Origin: an uncultured Rickettsiales bacterium | GTDB lineage: Bacteria > Pseudomonadota > Alphaproteobacteria > UBA8366 | Assembly (NCBI GenBank): GCA_913046825.1 | Contig: CAJWTF010000181.1 | Location: 1 to 6,080, forward strand | Direction of reading: 5' to 3' | DNA length: 6,080 bases | In this document: in pieces, positions 5,743 through 6,080 of the stretch | Layout: each line of letters begins with the position of its first letter | How positions within the stretch are numbered: the first letter of the stretch is position 1 | Notes under the pieces: model-generated | The model's database searches: none | What the model was told of the DNA's origin: nothing | The model's input: the letters and a program-made list of their open reading frames with translations, nothing else | Program-made: the position numbers and the translations under genes

Positions 5743-6080
5743 TCATTGATTGGTCGAATTGCTTAACGGTAATTCTGAAAGTTGTGCCAGTACATGATCT
5801 AATGTTGAGACGGCGGCCCAGCCGACACGCATCATTTCTATGGCGGGGTCGTGCAGATTGGGGAGCGTCGTGCCGGTGCAGTCCTCGATAACGATCGGCA
5901 TGTAATCACGAAAGCTCGCGTCCTTCGACGTTGCGGCGACACACTGGTTGGTCAACACGCCGGTGAAGATGACGGTCTCCGCCTTCAAGCCGCGTAGGAT
6001 GACGTCGAGATTTGTGCTGAAGAACGCGCTTAGCCGGGTCTTCTCGACATACCAATCATCGGGCAACGCACCCAGCGGCT
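5743..6080 (-). CDS. Isochorismatase-fold cysteine hydrolase, C-terminal part (5' end outside window)
   Basis: The frame is open from the right edge (reading PLGALPDDWYVEKTRLSAFF) to the TGA at 5743-5745, about 112 residues; a TTG at 6064-6066 is internal and not a start. The fragment carries the catalytic Lys segment (VEKTRLSAFF) and the nucleophile segment GVLTNQCVAATSKDASFRDY, whose Cys codon is at 5941-5943. EDCTGTTLPNLHDPAIEMMR follows, as is usual in this family. The catalytic Asp would lie in the missing N-terminal part. Family members hydrolyse amide bonds (nicotinamide, N-carbamoyl compounds, biuret) or, lacking Cys, isochorismate; the Cys favours an amidase-type reaction. It probably leads a minus-strand pair with the FkbM gene, 23 bp downstream. 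Confidence 0.88.
   Translation of the reverse strand, partial: PLGALPDDWYVEKTRLSAFFSTNLDVILRGLKAETVIFTGVLTNQCVAATSKDASFRDYMPIVIEDCTGTTLPNLHDPAIEMMRVGWAAVSTLDHVLAQLSELPLSNSTNQ

Overview
The window looks like chromosomal DNA of an alphaproteobacterium, possibly Rhodospirillales-like. This rests on moderately high GC, codon use rich in GCC, ATC and GGC, the style of the histidine-kinase remnant, and a DUF6622-type membrane-protein remnant. No ribosomal or housekeeping marker is present, so the taxonomic call is inference. I see no tRNA, rRNA, CRISPR array, transposase or integrase.

Layout, left to right. Bases 1-259 hold the C-terminal end of an epoxide-hydrolase-type alpha/beta hydrolase (+). 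Bases about 392-1412 are a heavily decayed GAF-domain sensor histidine kinase, with stops in three places, frame changes, loss of the phospho-acceptor (H-box) segment and a 16-bp tandem duplication. Bases 1601-2665 encode a ketopantoate-reductase-family (ApbA/PanE-like) dehydrogenase. Bases 2671-2763 hold a pair of C-rich/G-rich inverted hairpins resembling a dispersed REP/BIME element. Bases 2795-3826 encode a luciferase-like (LLM) oxidoreductase of the TIGR03617 type. Bases 3836-4346 are a second pseudogene, a small DUF6622-like membrane protein broken by two Trp-to-stop changes and a frameshift; it is visible only by joining two frames. Bases 4427-4837 encode a single-domain cupin. On the minus strand, convergent with these, lie an FkbM-family methyltransferase (4859-5719) and the C-terminal part of an isochorismatase-fold cysteine hydrolase that runs off the right edge.

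The intact genes are soluble enzymes typical of accessory small-molecule catabolism: a reductase, an F420- or flavin-type oxidoreductase and a cupin on one strand, flanked by an epoxide hydrolase and a cysteine hydrolase. The simplest reading is a peripheral degradation or detoxification neighbourhood, interleaved with decaying genes and a more A/T-rich FkbM gene that may have arrived by transfer. No substrate can be named from sequence alone. I found no defence system, mobile element or clearly new multi-gene machine. The most notable points are the two hidden pseudogenes, the probable NAD preference of the KPR-like enzyme, and the LLM enzyme whose closest named family is defined as F420-dependent.
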